Under the pieces are notes generated by a model. That model searched no databases. It was not told where the DNA came from and worked only from the letters and a program-made list of their open reading frames with translations. A stretch of 64,000 nt of DNA from assembly GCA_016713425.1 (NCBI GenBank), contig JADJPE010000005.1, positions 3,100,001 through 3,164,000 on the forward strand, read 5' to 3'. The translations under genes and the position numbers were made by a program. The DNA comes from Deltaproteobacteria bacterium (GTDB lineage: Bacteria; Myxococcota; Kuafuiibacteriia; Kuafuiibacteriales; Kuafuiibacteriaceae). Below are positions 1-9,235 of the stretch, in pieces; the first letter of the stretch is position 1; the number at the start of each line of letters is the position of its first letter.

Positions 1-520
1 AGTGGCTCCTTGATTGGTCCCGGTCGCAGTGAAGGAGGCCGATGACCCGGTCGGCCCCGCGCCTCACGGGAAGGCTCACCAGGGGGCTGTCTTCGACCCG
101 TTCGCTTGGAAACGACCATCCGAGGACCAAGACCCGCGTGCCATGGACGGTGCCGAGCTCGACCGCCTCCCAGACCCCTTGCCCGCCGAGCAGTCGAAAG
201 CCCTCGAGGCTCGCGGCGAGCCGCGGCAGGACAGAGACATCGTGGTTGCCGGAGACGCCGACAACCAAGATCCCGGCATCGATGAGTTGTTTGACGCCGG
301 CGCTTAGGTCGCGGAAGGCCTCGAAGAAGTCGTCCTTGTCCTCGACGACATCGCCGGCTAGCAGCACGGCGTCGACCTTCTTGGTTAGTGCGCACTCGAC
401 CGCGCGCTTCCAGGCTTCGGAGGGGCCCAGCTCGCGAGGCCGAAAGCGCTCCTTCACGGCGTCGGAAAGTCGGGACGGGGTTCGCCCGAGATGGATGTCT
501 CCGACCGCAAGCAGTCTCAC
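1..520 (-). CDS. Metallophosphoesterase, SbcD/Mre11-like (3' end outside window)
   Basis: A leftward reading frame starts at a GTG (518-520) and runs off the window, giving about 173 N-terminal residues. The start reads VRLLAVGDIHLGRTPSRL, followed by LLAGDVVEDKDDFFEAF and VVGVSGNHDVSVLP. GDxH, GDxxE/D and GNHD are the ordered metal-binding motifs of calcineurin-like phosphoesterases. The closest layout is the DNA-repair exonuclease SbcD/YhaO type, usually paired with an SbcC-like ATPase gene, which would lie off the window. A GGAG stands just upstream of the GTG. The IS91 right end at 567 lies only 47 bp upstream, so the native promoter was probably displaced. Family is clear; the precise substrate is not. 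Confidence 0.85.
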   Translation of the reverse strand, partial: MRLLAVGDIHLGRTPSRLSDAVKERFRPRELGPSEAWKRAVECALTKKVDAVLLAGDVVEDKDDFFEAFRDLSAGVKQLIDAGILVVGVSGNHDVSVLPRLAASLEGFRLLGGQGVWEAVELGTVHGTRVLVLGWSFPSERVEDSPLVSLPVRRGADRVIGLLHCDRDQSRSH

Positions 521-566
521 CCGACTCCACTTACGATCGCTGGCGGAAATCCGAAAGCCTGGCGCC

Positions 567-1260
567 GGCCGATAGGGCAATCAATCGTCTTCGAGCCAGC
601 ATGCGTCGTCGATACCATGCCGGGAGCAGTCGGAGAACCGACGCAGGTGTGCGACGAGTCGCATGTTGCGCGCAGTCTGGCCGGTTTGGAACGGCACAAG
701 ACGGGACTGCCGTTGAGTTCCGTAGCCTGCGCGCAGCGTTCAGACGTGCCTCTCCCCCAGCAGACGAGCCGTGCGACCGCGCGGACAAGAAGCGCCGAGG
801 CCCGGAGCTTGGGACCTTGGGTTAGTTTGTGGAGTCGATCAGAGATCGAGGGCGAGCTGGGGGGATCTCGAGCGCACCGCTGCCGTCGCATCCGACCGAG
901 AGCCTGCGCGACGTGACTCGATTCAGTCACCGCACCGATCGGCCTAAGTGGGCCGCCACAGCTCAAGCAGCGCTCTCCATCAATCGAATAGACGCGGGCC
1001 AACAGTTTGGCCCACGACATGCGACGTTTCTGAACCCGAGGCCTCATGTTCTCGATCGGGAAGGCGAGCTGAAGAACCGGTGCGGGCCTTGGAACAATCG
1101 CGCGCCGCAGTTTCGAGGCCGAGGCCAGAACTCCCGAATAGCGAACCTGATGCTGCGCCGGGGGAGAAACGAGCCACGCGAGGCGTCTCAGAAACTGAAC
1201 CGGTGATAGAACGATCGCACGCTGGCCGTTCTTCGCTGGACGACGAAGCGTCAGCCGAAA
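567..1260 (-). mobile_element. IS91-family element, 3' fragment
   Basis: This is the C-terminal third of the IS91 transposase (LTLRRPAKNGQRAIVLSPVQ onward, with the CLSCGG zinc knuckle) plus the conserved right terminus, on the minus strand. The right end GATTGCCCTATCGGCC lies at 567-582 in reverse complement. Homology to the other copies stops abruptly at about 1260, so the HUH domain is missing and the copy is dead. It differs from the other copies at scattered bases, so it is not the youngest insertion. Confidence 0.9.
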
Positions 1261-1443
1261 CATAGCCCAGGCGCGCACACGCTCCGTCCGGTCCATCGCG
1301 TGGACTGTTGGTGGGAGAGCCATACCCTTGCTGCCACCGCCAGAGCGATGCTACTCGCCAGCCAGCACATGGGGCACTCTGAGCGGCACAAAGGATCAGG
1401 CGAAGGTTGTGCGCGCAATCGCCCAGGCAGGGCGCCAGGATTG

Positions 1444-2658
1444 ATGGCCATGTTACTCGCCTCCTTCAGCGTGAGCGGAGGTGCTGCTTACGCTGAGCCG
1501 ACTGGTGTTTCGAATCAACCGAAGAAGAAAGTTGTGGTTGAAGGCTGGGGCAACATAGTTGAGGCCAACGTTGCAGATGCCCGGTCGAAGGCGATCCACG
1601 ACGCCCAAAAGAAAGCCATCGAGATCAGTGCCGGAGTGCATGTAAGGTCGATGATGACCGACGATTCATTCTCCGTCCTGCGGGGGAACAACGAGCAGTT
1701 TGCCCAAGCGATTCAGCAGAAGATCGAAATCACGTCGGATGGCTTTGTGTCCGACTACAGCGTTCTCAAGGAGTGGGTTGAAGGAAACACTTACAAGGTC
1801 GAGCTGGAGGTTGAGGTTAACGACGTCGCGTTGATGCGCGAGCTTGCGTTCTTGGCTCGTCGTCTTTCTGGTGCACGCTTTCCCAAGATCATGTTCCTCC
1901 TTCAGGAAGAATACACAGATCAAGCCGGACAAACCGGCGTCGTCTTCGAGCCCACCTTTCAAGCCCACTTGGAGGACGCCTTCCTGGCTCGTGGGTTCGA
2001 CCTTGTAGCTCAGGACCAGATCAAGAAGCTGCGTGCAGAAGAGGCCGAGGTGTTCGACGACATCATCACTGACGAGAACAAGGCAGCAAAATACGCCATG
2101 GGCTACGGCGCCGAATATGTCATTACCGGCACGGCGCGAGTACGTCACACAAGCTTCGACGATCTCGGCCAGAAGGAGCATCACGGCCACGCCGAGCTCT
2201 ACATAAGAGCAGTTGACGCATCCACAGCGGGAGTTATCGCGAGTAACAAGGTAGCTGGCAGTTCACCACCGAACTGCTTCAGTGAACCTGACCTTCGGGT
2301 TAGGAGCGTCACTCACGTAGGAAAAAATCTCATCGACAGTCTCATTCGACGGATTGTCGAATCCTGGGACAAGGAATTGGCCAACGGTGTCCGATACTCG
2401 GTCAAGCTGTACGGCGCTAAGAGCTTCAAGAAGGAGGGAACGCGCTTCATCACGATGATCCAAGGAGTGCCAGGCGTGAAGCAAGTGAAGAAGCTCAGCT
2501 TCGGTGGGCAGCGCTTGGAACTTGAAGTTTTCTTCGGGGCGTCATCCGATGTGAGTGTTCTCGAAAGGGAGATCCTAAGAGTCTCTGAACAGGAACACCT
2601 CTTCAAAGCGATGGATGTAACGTACTCAAGGGGCCGTGAGCTGAACTTCAAATTGTAA
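1444..2658 (+). CDS. Exported FlgT-N/CsgG-like protein
   Basis: About 404 residues. The start at 1444 gives a signal peptide (MAMLLASFSVSGGAAYA, cleavage before EPTG); the frame is open further upstream (to 1300), so a longer n-region is possible. Residues ~20-115 (VVVEGWGNIVEANVADARSK and a KVELEVEV strand) resemble the N-terminal domain of flagellar assembly protein FlgT and related LPP20-type repeats. The middle (~140-240, EDAFLARGFDLVAQDQIKKL then AEYVITGTARVR) resembles the CsgG/LpoB fold. A similar small alpha/beta motif recurs near the C-terminus. Inferred to be a periplasmic or outer-membrane-associated protein. The next gene starts 5 bp after the stop, so the two are probably co-transcribed. 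No specific function can be assigned. Confidence 0.75.
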   Translation: MAMLLASFSVSGGAAYAEPTGVSNQPKKKVVVEGWGNIVEANVADARSKAIHDAQKKAIEISAGVHVRSMMTDDSFSVLRGNNEQFAQAIQQKIEITSDGFVSDYSVLKEWVEGNTYKVELEVEVNDVALMRELAFLARRLSGARFPKIMFLLQEEYTDQAGQTGVVFEPTFQAHLEDAFLARGFDLVAQDQIKKLRAEEAEVFDDIITDENKAAKYAMGYGAEYVITGTARVRHTSFDDLGQKEHHGHAELYIRAVDASTAGVIASNKVAGSSPPNCFSEPDLRVRSVTHVGKNLIDSLIRRIVESWDKELANGVRYSVKLYGAKSFKKEGTRFITMIQGVPGVKQVKKLSFGGQRLELEVFFGASSDVSVLEREILRVSEQEHLFKAMDVTYSRGRELNFKL

Positions 2659-2663
2659 CGGGG

Positions 2664-3533
2664 ATGCGGGTCATGGCGGTGTTCAGCTATCAGTTGGGGT
2701 TATCTGGGCTCGGTCTTTGGTGCGCGGTCTCGCTGTTATCTGTCGTGCTCGTACCCTCGTCAGCGGGGGCGAGTGGTGAGCTGGGCAAGGTGGCGGTCCT
2801 CGACATGCAGACGACTGACGTGCCTCCCGGGCTCGTCGGTGTCTTGACAGAGGTACTGACAGCCGAGGTTCAGGACGCGGATGTGTTCGATGAAGTCATT
2901 GCGGGTCGAGATGTTGCTGCGCTCGTTGGGTTCGAAAGACAGCGTCAGCTTGTGGGCTGCTCTGAGGAGAGCTGTATGTCGGAAATTGCCGGTGCCCTTG
3001 GTGTTGACCGCATCTTGGTCAGCCAAGTTGCCAAGGTCGGAAGCAGTTTCGTGCTCAACCTGAAGATGCTCGAGGTGCGCACCGGACGCGCCGGAAAGCG
3101 GATCTACGAAACGATGAAGGCGGACGAAGATGTGCTAATCAGAACCATTAGGGCATCCGTTCAGAAACTTCTCCTCGTCCGGCTCGACGCCGAAGTACCG
3201 TCGGGAACCTCACAGTCCTGGTCCATCGACATCACGAAGGATGTTCCACCAACGAGTGGTCCGTCGGGCCCTGGAACGCTCTCTCTCGTCGGGTTTGGTG
3301 TCGGACTGGCCGCAGGTGTGACGGGAGCGGTTTTTGGGGTGATGGCGAGAGGCCACTACGCCAATACCACCGACCCGGACTTTGTGGGCTCGCAGTTGGA
3401 GGTCGCGCCCGGAAAAGCTGACGCACTGATCGCCAATATCAGCTTCGGAGTGGCCATCGCGGCAACGGTGGCCGCGGTTGCCTTCTGGTTGTTTCCTGGA
3501 GAGGTGTCACGCGATCCGAACTCCGAACGCTGA
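2664..3533 (+). CDS. Exported TolB-N-like protein with C-terminal membrane segments
   Basis: 289 residues. The N-terminus is a signal sequence or anchor (about residues 1-35, ending PSSAGASGE). The domain KVAVLDMQTT...VLTEVLTAEVQDADVF with the motif CSEESCMSEIAGALGVDRIL is a recurrent myxobacterial type related to the N-terminal domain of TolB: it collects signals about which proteins are present and normally sits in the periplasm. Two hydrophobic segments follow (about 205-225 and 250-275). A second ATG at 2673 is an alternative start. It follows the FlgT/CsgG-like gene by 5 bp, which suggests a shared envelope role; that is inference. Confidence 0.75.
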   Translation: MRVMAVFSYQLGLSGLGLWCAVSLLSVVLVPSSAGASGELGKVAVLDMQTTDVPPGLVGVLTEVLTAEVQDADVFDEVIAGRDVAALVGFERQRQLVGCSEESCMSEIAGALGVDRILVSQVAKVGSSFVLNLKMLEVRTGRAGKRIYETMKADEDVLIRTIRASVQKLLLVRLDAEVPSGTSQSWSIDITKDVPPTSGPSGPGTLSLVGFGVGLAAGVTGAVFGVMARGHYANTTDPDFVGSQLEVAPGKADALIANISFGVAIAATVAAVAFWLFPGEVSRDPNSER

Positions 3534-3581
3534 CTCCCTCCCATTGGGAGTGCGGTAGATCCTCGGACATTGGGAGCGAGT

Positions 3582-4009
3582 ATGGCTTCGCGATACATGG
3601 TGCTTCTTTCGGTAGTCTTGAGTCATGGGTGCTTCTTCTCTTTTCCGGATGAACGTACAAGCGAATTTCGATGCATTACGGAGAGTGATTGTTTGCCCGG
3701 CTACACGTGCATCGAAGCGCTGTGCGCTGATTACAAGAGCGGCCTCTCGGAGCTCGATGCTGGCTCGTCGATTGCTGACAGCGGCCGGGATCCCGACGCG
3801 CGGGATGCTTCTCGAGTGGACGTTGGAGATGCTGGGGTGGATGGCGGAGTCCACTCGGACGCCGGAGCGTCTGCGCACGATGCTAACCTTGTGGATGCTA
3901 ACCTTGTGGATGCTAACCTTGTGGATGCAGAGCCCACCGACGCGAGTCACGTCGAACCTCAGATTAGCGCCGTCAAGGTGGCCGCTGGCGGACGGCACAC
4001 GTGCGCGAC
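3582..4009 (+). pseudogene. Asp/Ala-rich RCC1-type lipoprotein, cut by IS91
   Basis: The reading frame begins MASRYMVLLSVVLSHGCFFS, a lipoprotein signal with a lipobox cysteine. A Cys-rich EGF-like stretch follows (CITESDCLPGYTCIEALCAD), then a linker rich in DAG/DAS, then VKVAAGGRHTCA. The last motif opens an RCC1/regulator-of-condensation beta-propeller repeat, which is common in myxobacterial surface lipoproteins. The gene stops being itself at about 4009, where the IS91 copy begins; the propeller is missing and was not found elsewhere here. A 15-bp unit (gatgctaaccttgtg) is repeated three times at 3879-3923, giving DANLV repeats. A TTG at 3570 is an alternative start. Confidence 0.8.
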
Positions 4010-4153
4010 CCAGATTCCCCCGAGTCCGGGTTGCCGACATTTGTCCGCAAAGAGTTTGAACGATTCCTCGACTGCGGGATCTTGGAACGCGGGTTCGTCC
4101 TTCTTTTCTGCGACCGATGCCAGCGTGAGCATGCTGTGGCCTTTTCGTGCAAG

Positions 4154-4379
4154 TTCGCCATGTCCGGACGGACACCCCGTGGCATGAAACTGGTAGGATG
4201 CGCCGCGTTGGTGGTGGCACAGAGATCGGCGTTTCCTTGGTGCTTCAGCCCGTGTGCAAGTTGGATCCGGAGCTCTACGAGCACCCCGTACTGCGCCATG
4301 GAGTCCGCCTATGCGGCTTCGGGAGCGCGCGTTCTAGATTTCGATCACGAGAGCTCCACGCCATCACCGACAGGAGTGT
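4154..4379 (+). ncRNA. Candidate bridge RNA region of IS110
   Basis: IS110-group elements encode their bridge (seek) RNA in the non-coding DNA upstream of the transposase. This 226-bp left end, identical at 31495-31720, is the only stretch of the element long enough for one. I did not fold it or identify the target- and donor-binding loops, so the assignment rests on position and family knowledge. Confidence 0.4.
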
Positions 4380-5609
4380 GTGGTGGAAGTTCTTCATGCC
4401 CGTTGCGCGGGGCTCGACGTTCACAAGGACACGGTCGTGGCCTGCATTCGAATCGCATCCAAAGGAACAGCGACGCAAGATGTGCGAACTTTCCAGACGA
4501 CGACTTCGCAGTTGTTGGCGTTGTCTGACTGGCTGAGCGAACAAGAGGTGACACATGTCGCGATGGAGGCGACGGGCGTCTACTGGAAGCCGGTTTGGCA
4601 CATCCTCGAGGAGTCGTTCGAGCTCGTCCTCGCGAACGCCGCCCATATCAAGAACGTTCCCGGGCGCAAGACCGACGTGAACGACGCGATGTGGATCTCG
4701 GATTTGCTCGCACATGGTCTGATCCGAGGCAGCTTCGTTCCGGAGGCATCCATCCATGAGCTACGCGCGCTCACGCGAACGCGCAAGCAGCTCGTCCGTG
4801 AGAAAGCCCAGCACATGCAGCGGATTCAGAAGACGCTCGAGGATGCGAACATCAAGCTCGCATCGGTGATCACGGACATTCTCGGAATGACGGGACGCGG
4901 GATCCTCGAAGCTCTCATCCGCGGCGAGACCGATCCTGAGAAGCTGGTCGACCGCAGGCGTGGTCGTCTCAAGGCCACGCGAGCTGAGCTCGTCGAAGCC
5001 CTGCGCGGTCGCGTCACTCGGAATCATCGCTTTCTTCTCGAGCTTCACTTGAACCAGATCGACGCCCTCGACAAGTCGATCGAGAGCGTGGAGAAGGAGG
5101 TCGGCGAGCTGCTGGAGCCCTTTCGAGCTGCCGCCGAGCTCCTGAAGACGATCCCAGGCGTCAGCGATACCGTCGCCGATGTGATCATCGCGGAGATCGG
5201 GGTCGACATGTTGCGCTTTCCAACTGCAGGGCATCTCGTTTCCTGGGCAGGTCTCTGCCCTGGCAATGATGAGAGCGCCGGCAAACGTCGCTCCACTCGC
5301 GTTCGAAAAGGATCTCCGTGGCTCAAGACAACGTTGGTCCAAGCGGCATGGGCGGGATCCCGTACGCGCGGAACGTACCTGCGTACACAGTTCCTGCGCC
5401 TCAAGACTCGCCGCGGTCCTAAGAAGGCCATCATGGCGGTCGCCGCATCGATGCTGACCGCCATCTATTACATGCTCCGAGACTCCGTCCCCTACCGCGA
5501 TCTTGGCCCCGACTACTTCGACCGCATGGACACGACCAAGGTGACCACCCGCCTGGTTCGCAGGCTCGAGAGCCTCGGGTTCCATGTCGAGCTCAAGGAG
5601 GCATCCTAA
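4380..5609 (+). CDS. IS110-family transposase (DEDD/serine)
   Basis: 409 residues from a GTG start. The N-terminal RuvC-like DEDD domain (about 8-165) has CAGLDVHKDT with the first Asp near residue 13, VAMEATGVYW with the Glu, and GRKTDVNDAMWI with the last Asp pair. A coiled-coil linker follows (about 110-220). The C-terminal Transposase_20 domain has HLVSWAGLCPG with the nucleophilic Ser near residue 288, then the helical end. All catalytic residues seem present, so this protein should be active. An identical copy is at 31721-32950 and its 3' half is at 11098-11790. Confidence 0.95.
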   Translation: MVEVLHARCAGLDVHKDTVVACIRIASKGTATQDVRTFQTTTSQLLALSDWLSEQEVTHVAMEATGVYWKPVWHILEESFELVLANAAHIKNVPGRKTDVNDAMWISDLLAHGLIRGSFVPEASIHELRALTRTRKQLVREKAQHMQRIQKTLEDANIKLASVITDILGMTGRGILEALIRGETDPEKLVDRRRGRLKATRAELVEALRGRVTRNHRFLLELHLNQIDALDKSIESVEKEVGELLEPFRAAAELLKTIPGVSDTVADVIIAEIGVDMLRFPTAGHLVSWAGLCPGNDESAGKRRSTRVRKGSPWLKTTLVQAAWAGSRTRGTYLRTQFLRLKTRRGPKKAIMAVAASMLTAIYYMLRDSVPYRDLGPDYFDRMDTTKVTTRLVRRLESLGFHVELKEAS

Positions 5610-7051
5610 GCGAAAACGATCGTCATCAGCCGTGGTTTCGTTCTAGGGGCGGGCGATTTGTCCGAGCTGCGGTGCACGACGGATGCAGGAGACGGCGGCC
5701 CATCTCGTCGATGACGTGCTGCCCGATGTCGCGCTGCGGCAATACGTGCTGAGCCCGCCGTTCGAACTGCGCGGTCTTCTCGCGTGCAAACGAGAAGTCT
5801 TGGCGAAGATGGTGAACTTTTTCGTTCGGGCGATCTTTGAGCAACTGACCGACTGGGCTCGATGTCAGGGTCTCACAGGACCGAAATGCGGCGCAGTCAC
5901 CTTCATTCAGCGATTCACGAAGACCCTGAACATCTCACCCCATCTTCATGTGCTCGTTCTCGACGGAGTCTTTGCGAACGAAGAAGAGGGTCCCCGTTTC
6001 GTCGAATGCCCAGCCCCAACGAATCGAGACCTTCTTTCGTTGGCCCAAAGGGTCTTCAAGAAGATGGAGAAATTTCTCGCGAAGAGCGGATATCTCCGAA
6101 GCGAGTCGGACGCTCTTGAGGAAGCATCGCTGACACCCGTGGAGCGCTGGTATGTGCGGGGCCTCGCGGAGCCATCGATGCTGTCGCCAAGTCGCATCGT
6201 GGACGTCAAGTCCACGGCGATCGAGTGTGGTGGATTCAGTGTTCATGCTCAGGTTCGTGTTGCCCAAGGCGATCGACGAGGACGAGAAAGGCTCTGCCTA
6301 TATGCGGCCCGTCCGCCTTTCGCCGAAGGTCAACTTCGCATGACCGATGATGGCCGAGTTCGGCTGACGCTTCGTCGTCCAGCGAAGAACGGCCAGGGTG
6401 CGATCGTTCTATCACCGGTTCAGTTTCTGAGGCGCCTCGCGTGGCTCGTTCCTCCCCGGCGCAGCATCAGGTTCGCTATGCGGGAGTTCTGGCCTCGGCC
6501 TCGAAAGTGCGGCGCGCGATTGTCCCAAGGCCCGCACCGGTTCTTCAGCTCGCCTTCCCGATCGAGAACATGAGGCCTCGGGTTCAGAAACATCGCATGT
6601 CGTGGGCCAAACTGTTGGCCCGCGTCTATTCGATTGATGGAGAGCGCTGCTTGAGCTGTGGCGGCCCACTTAGGCCGATCGGTGCGGTGACTGAATCGAG
6701 TCACGTCGCGCAGACTCTCGGTCGGATGCGACGGCAGCGATGCGCTCGAGATCCCCTCAGCTCGCCCTCGATCTCTGATCGACTCTACAAACCAACCCAA
6801 GGTCCCACGCTCCGGGCCTCGGCGCTTCTTGTCCGCGCGGTCGCACTGCTCGTCCGCTGGGGGGAGAGGTACGTCTGAACGCTGCGCGCAGGCTACGGAA
6901 CTCAACGGCAGTCCCGTCTTGTGGCGTTCCAAACCGGCCAGACTGCGCGCAACATGTGACTCGTCGCACACCTGCGTCGGTTCTCCGACTGCTCCGGGCA
7001 TGGTATCGACGACGCATAGTGAGTCGAAGCCGATTGATTGCCCTATCGGCC

Positions 7052-9003
7052 AAGGGGAGGATGGTGTCGAGCGCGCTGTAGCTCGAGATCGACCAATCCT
7101 TCGGCAGATCCGCGGGTGCGATATCGGTCCTAAACGGCGCGGGAGGAGGAATCTCAGGTGCGCCTGCGTGGGGGGGCGGCCACCGCCGAGGGGTCGCATC
7201 GACGGTCTCGGAGGCGGGGGCCTTGACGTAACGTACGATCCGGCCGGTCGTCATCGGCGCGAACGGCACCGAATACACGTCGAAACCTTCGGGACCGTAA
7301 CCGCGATAGATGATCGTTCGACCGTCCGGGGTGATGCTGGGCTGAAAAGCGCCGGTGATGAGATTGGTGAGCTGGCGCGTCGTTCTTTGTGCGGTGTCGA
7401 ACGCGTAGAGGTTGTAGATGCCGGTTCGGTCCGAAGCGAACACGAGCCAACGGCCGTCGGGCGACCAGGTCGGGTCGGTGTCCTGCGCGCGGTCGCGTGT
7501 CACTTCCTCGACCATTGCACCGTCGAGATCATAGATGACGATGTCTCGCCGGCCGCTTCGAAAACGGGCCACGGCGACCTGCTTTCCGTCGGGCGAAAAG
7601 CGCGGATTCGAAAACTGGACGTCCGGTTCGGCGGGCACCAAGACGCGCGGGTGAATCGTGAGTCCGTCCGACTCCAGCCAGCTGAGCACGAGGCGATTCG
7701 CGCCGTAGGGTGACTGGACGAAGACGAGACGACGGCCGTCGGGCGAAACGTCGGGTTCCCTTGCCCGTAGTGATCCGGAGGCGGCGAGCCAGTCGCTGGC
7801 CTCGATCGGATCCACGACGACGGCCTCGAGGCGTTTTTTCGTCAGGTCGAATCGGAAGAGGTTGTTGTGCGCGTAGTACCGTTGATTGATCTCGGTCTGC
7901 TGCAGGTAGAAGGCTTGCCCATCCGGTGAAAAAGATACGCCGAGGCTCAGGGTGTCGTCGAGCAAGACCTCTTCGGCGGAGCCGTCCAATCGGATTCGAC
8001 GTACCCGTGCGCCATCTACGGGTGAGCTTGCCGAAAACACGATGTATTGGCCATCGGGGGTGACGCGCGGACCAACGCACTCACCCCCGTGGTGTGTGAG
8101 CCGAGTTGGCGTCGTCAGCGGGATGATGGTCGACGTCTTGACGTGCTGGAGCATCGCTTCTGCTTCCGTTCTCACGTCTTGCTCGAAGTGGTTCCAAAGA
8201 CTTGGCATGCTCTCGCCGAAGGTCATCTTGCTCGGAATGTACGTGATGTAAGGAACTGGGTTGGCCGCATAGGTTCGGTGATAATCGAGCAGCGCGTCTT
8301 CGCCGTAGTGCGCGGCGAGCCAGAGCTGAAACCGGCCGCCGAAGAAGTACGCGACGTTGCTGAACGGCCAATTCGGATAGCCGCGGTAGCCGCGGTCGAT
8401 CGATGGGAAAACGTCGTTGAGTGCGGCTGTTCGAAGCACCATGTCGACGTAGGTGCTGCGGCCGCGCCCGGCGCCCGTCGACACCGTCTCTTCGTAGACG
8501 GCGAGCCCCTCGGTGAGCCATGCGGGCACGTACTGGCTCATGGCCACGTACTTGCCCAAGATCTGACGGCCCACCCACGGAAGACCGAAGGCCATGTCGA
8601 GGTGATAGATGTGCGCGAGTTCGTGAATGAGCACGGCGGTCAGCCAGTCGTCGTAGTCTTCGAGTCCCGACACCCGCGTCGGTGCGGTGACGAACAGGGT
8701 GATCGTTTTCGATGGGAGAATGGTTGCACTGCCGTTGGCGCTGTCGGTCTGGTCGTTGATGATGACGTTGATTCGGTCGTCCGGTGCCCAGTCGTAGCGC
8801 TCGGCGAGATAGGCCCACGATTCTTCGCCGATTTTCGCGGCACGAAGCGCGATGCCGCCGTACCCTTCAGGATACATGACCAAAAAATGCGGTGTCTTCA
8901 GCGTGGAGTAGGGCATCTCGGGGTCGTAGGCCCCTGCCGCGCACGCCGGGCGCGCGAGGACGGCTCCGGCCAGCGACAGCAGAAGGACGTGGGCGATGGC
9001 CAT
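7052..9003 (-). pseudogene. Gluzincin peptidase with PD40 beta-propeller, C-terminus lost
   Basis: About 650 residues remain. The start at 9003 gives a signal peptide (MAIAHVLLLSLAGAVLARPA, cleavage near ACAAG). A peptidase MA-like domain follows, with HELAHIYHLD near residue 127 as zinc ligands and catalytic Glu, and WLTEGLAVYEE as the third ligand. Five or six TolB/PD40 propeller blades follow (SPDGQAFYL, SPDGRRLVF, SPDGKQVAV, SPDGRWLVF, TPDGRTIIY). The frame ends at ISSYSALDTILP, the point where homologues continue into an outer-membrane beta-barrel, because the IS91 right end abuts at 7051. The barrel is not elsewhere in the window, so the protein is probably non-functional. The frame is open to 9294 through a hexanucleotide repeat, so a longer N-terminus cannot be excluded. 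Confidence 0.85.
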
Positions 9004-9048
9004 GACGATGAAGGCGGCGACGACCCCGACGACCCGTACGACGCCCCT

Positions 9049-9165
9049 GACGAAGGCGAGGGCGAGGGCGAGGGCGAGGGCGAGGGCGAGGGCGACGCGG
9101 ACGAAGGCGAGGGCGAGGGCGAGGGCGAGGGCGAGGGCGAGGGCGAGGGCGACGCGGACGAAGGC
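9049..9165. repeat. GGCGAG hexanucleotide repeat in two blocks
   Basis: Two tracts of roughly seven and eight GGCGAG units, each followed by GGCGACGCGGACGAA, form a higher-order duplication. The repeat lies between hslO and the peptidase start. Read on the minus strand in the peptidase frame it would encode alternating Ala-Leu. Confidence 0.9.
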
Positions 9166-9235
9166 GACGCTGGCGCCGAGCGTTCGAAAACCAGCGGGCG
9201 CATTCACTCGCCGATGAGCTTGAATGAGTTGGTGG

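Larger units (their letters stand above)
4154..5646 (+). mobile_element. IS110-family insertion sequence, complete
   Basis: A 1493-bp unit lies between bases that are adjacent in the uninterrupted IS91 copy at 14.8 kb (tgcaag joined to gggcgg). It carries one transposase gene, 226 bp of left non-coding DNA and 37 bp on the right. There are no terminal inverted repeats and no clear target duplication, as expected for IS110. The long upstream non-coding end places it with the IS110 group rather than the IS1111 group. Confidence 0.92.
4010..7051 (+). mobile_element. IS91-family element, left-truncated, interrupted by IS110
   Basis: The IS91 copy begins inside the transposase N-terminus (PESGLPTFVRKEFERF), is split at 4153/5647 by an IS110, and resumes with CPSCGARRMQETAAH. 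It contains the HUH motif (ISPHLHVLVLDGVF, around 5933-5975), the RERLCLYAARPPFA region where the catalytic tyrosine is expected, and the right end at 7036-7051. One C is missing from a C-tract near 6454 relative to the copies at 20.4 and 33.8 kb, so the frame is lost after WLVPP. It is nearly identical to the 31-34 kb copy apart from a handful of bases. The insertion truncates the RCC1 lipoprotein on the left and the peptidase on the right. Confidence 0.92.

Noticed and set aside
6757..7051. Continuation of the peptidase frame into IS91
   Set aside because: The frame stays open by chance across the IS91 right end; the residues after TILP are antisense transposon sequence, not a natural C-terminus.
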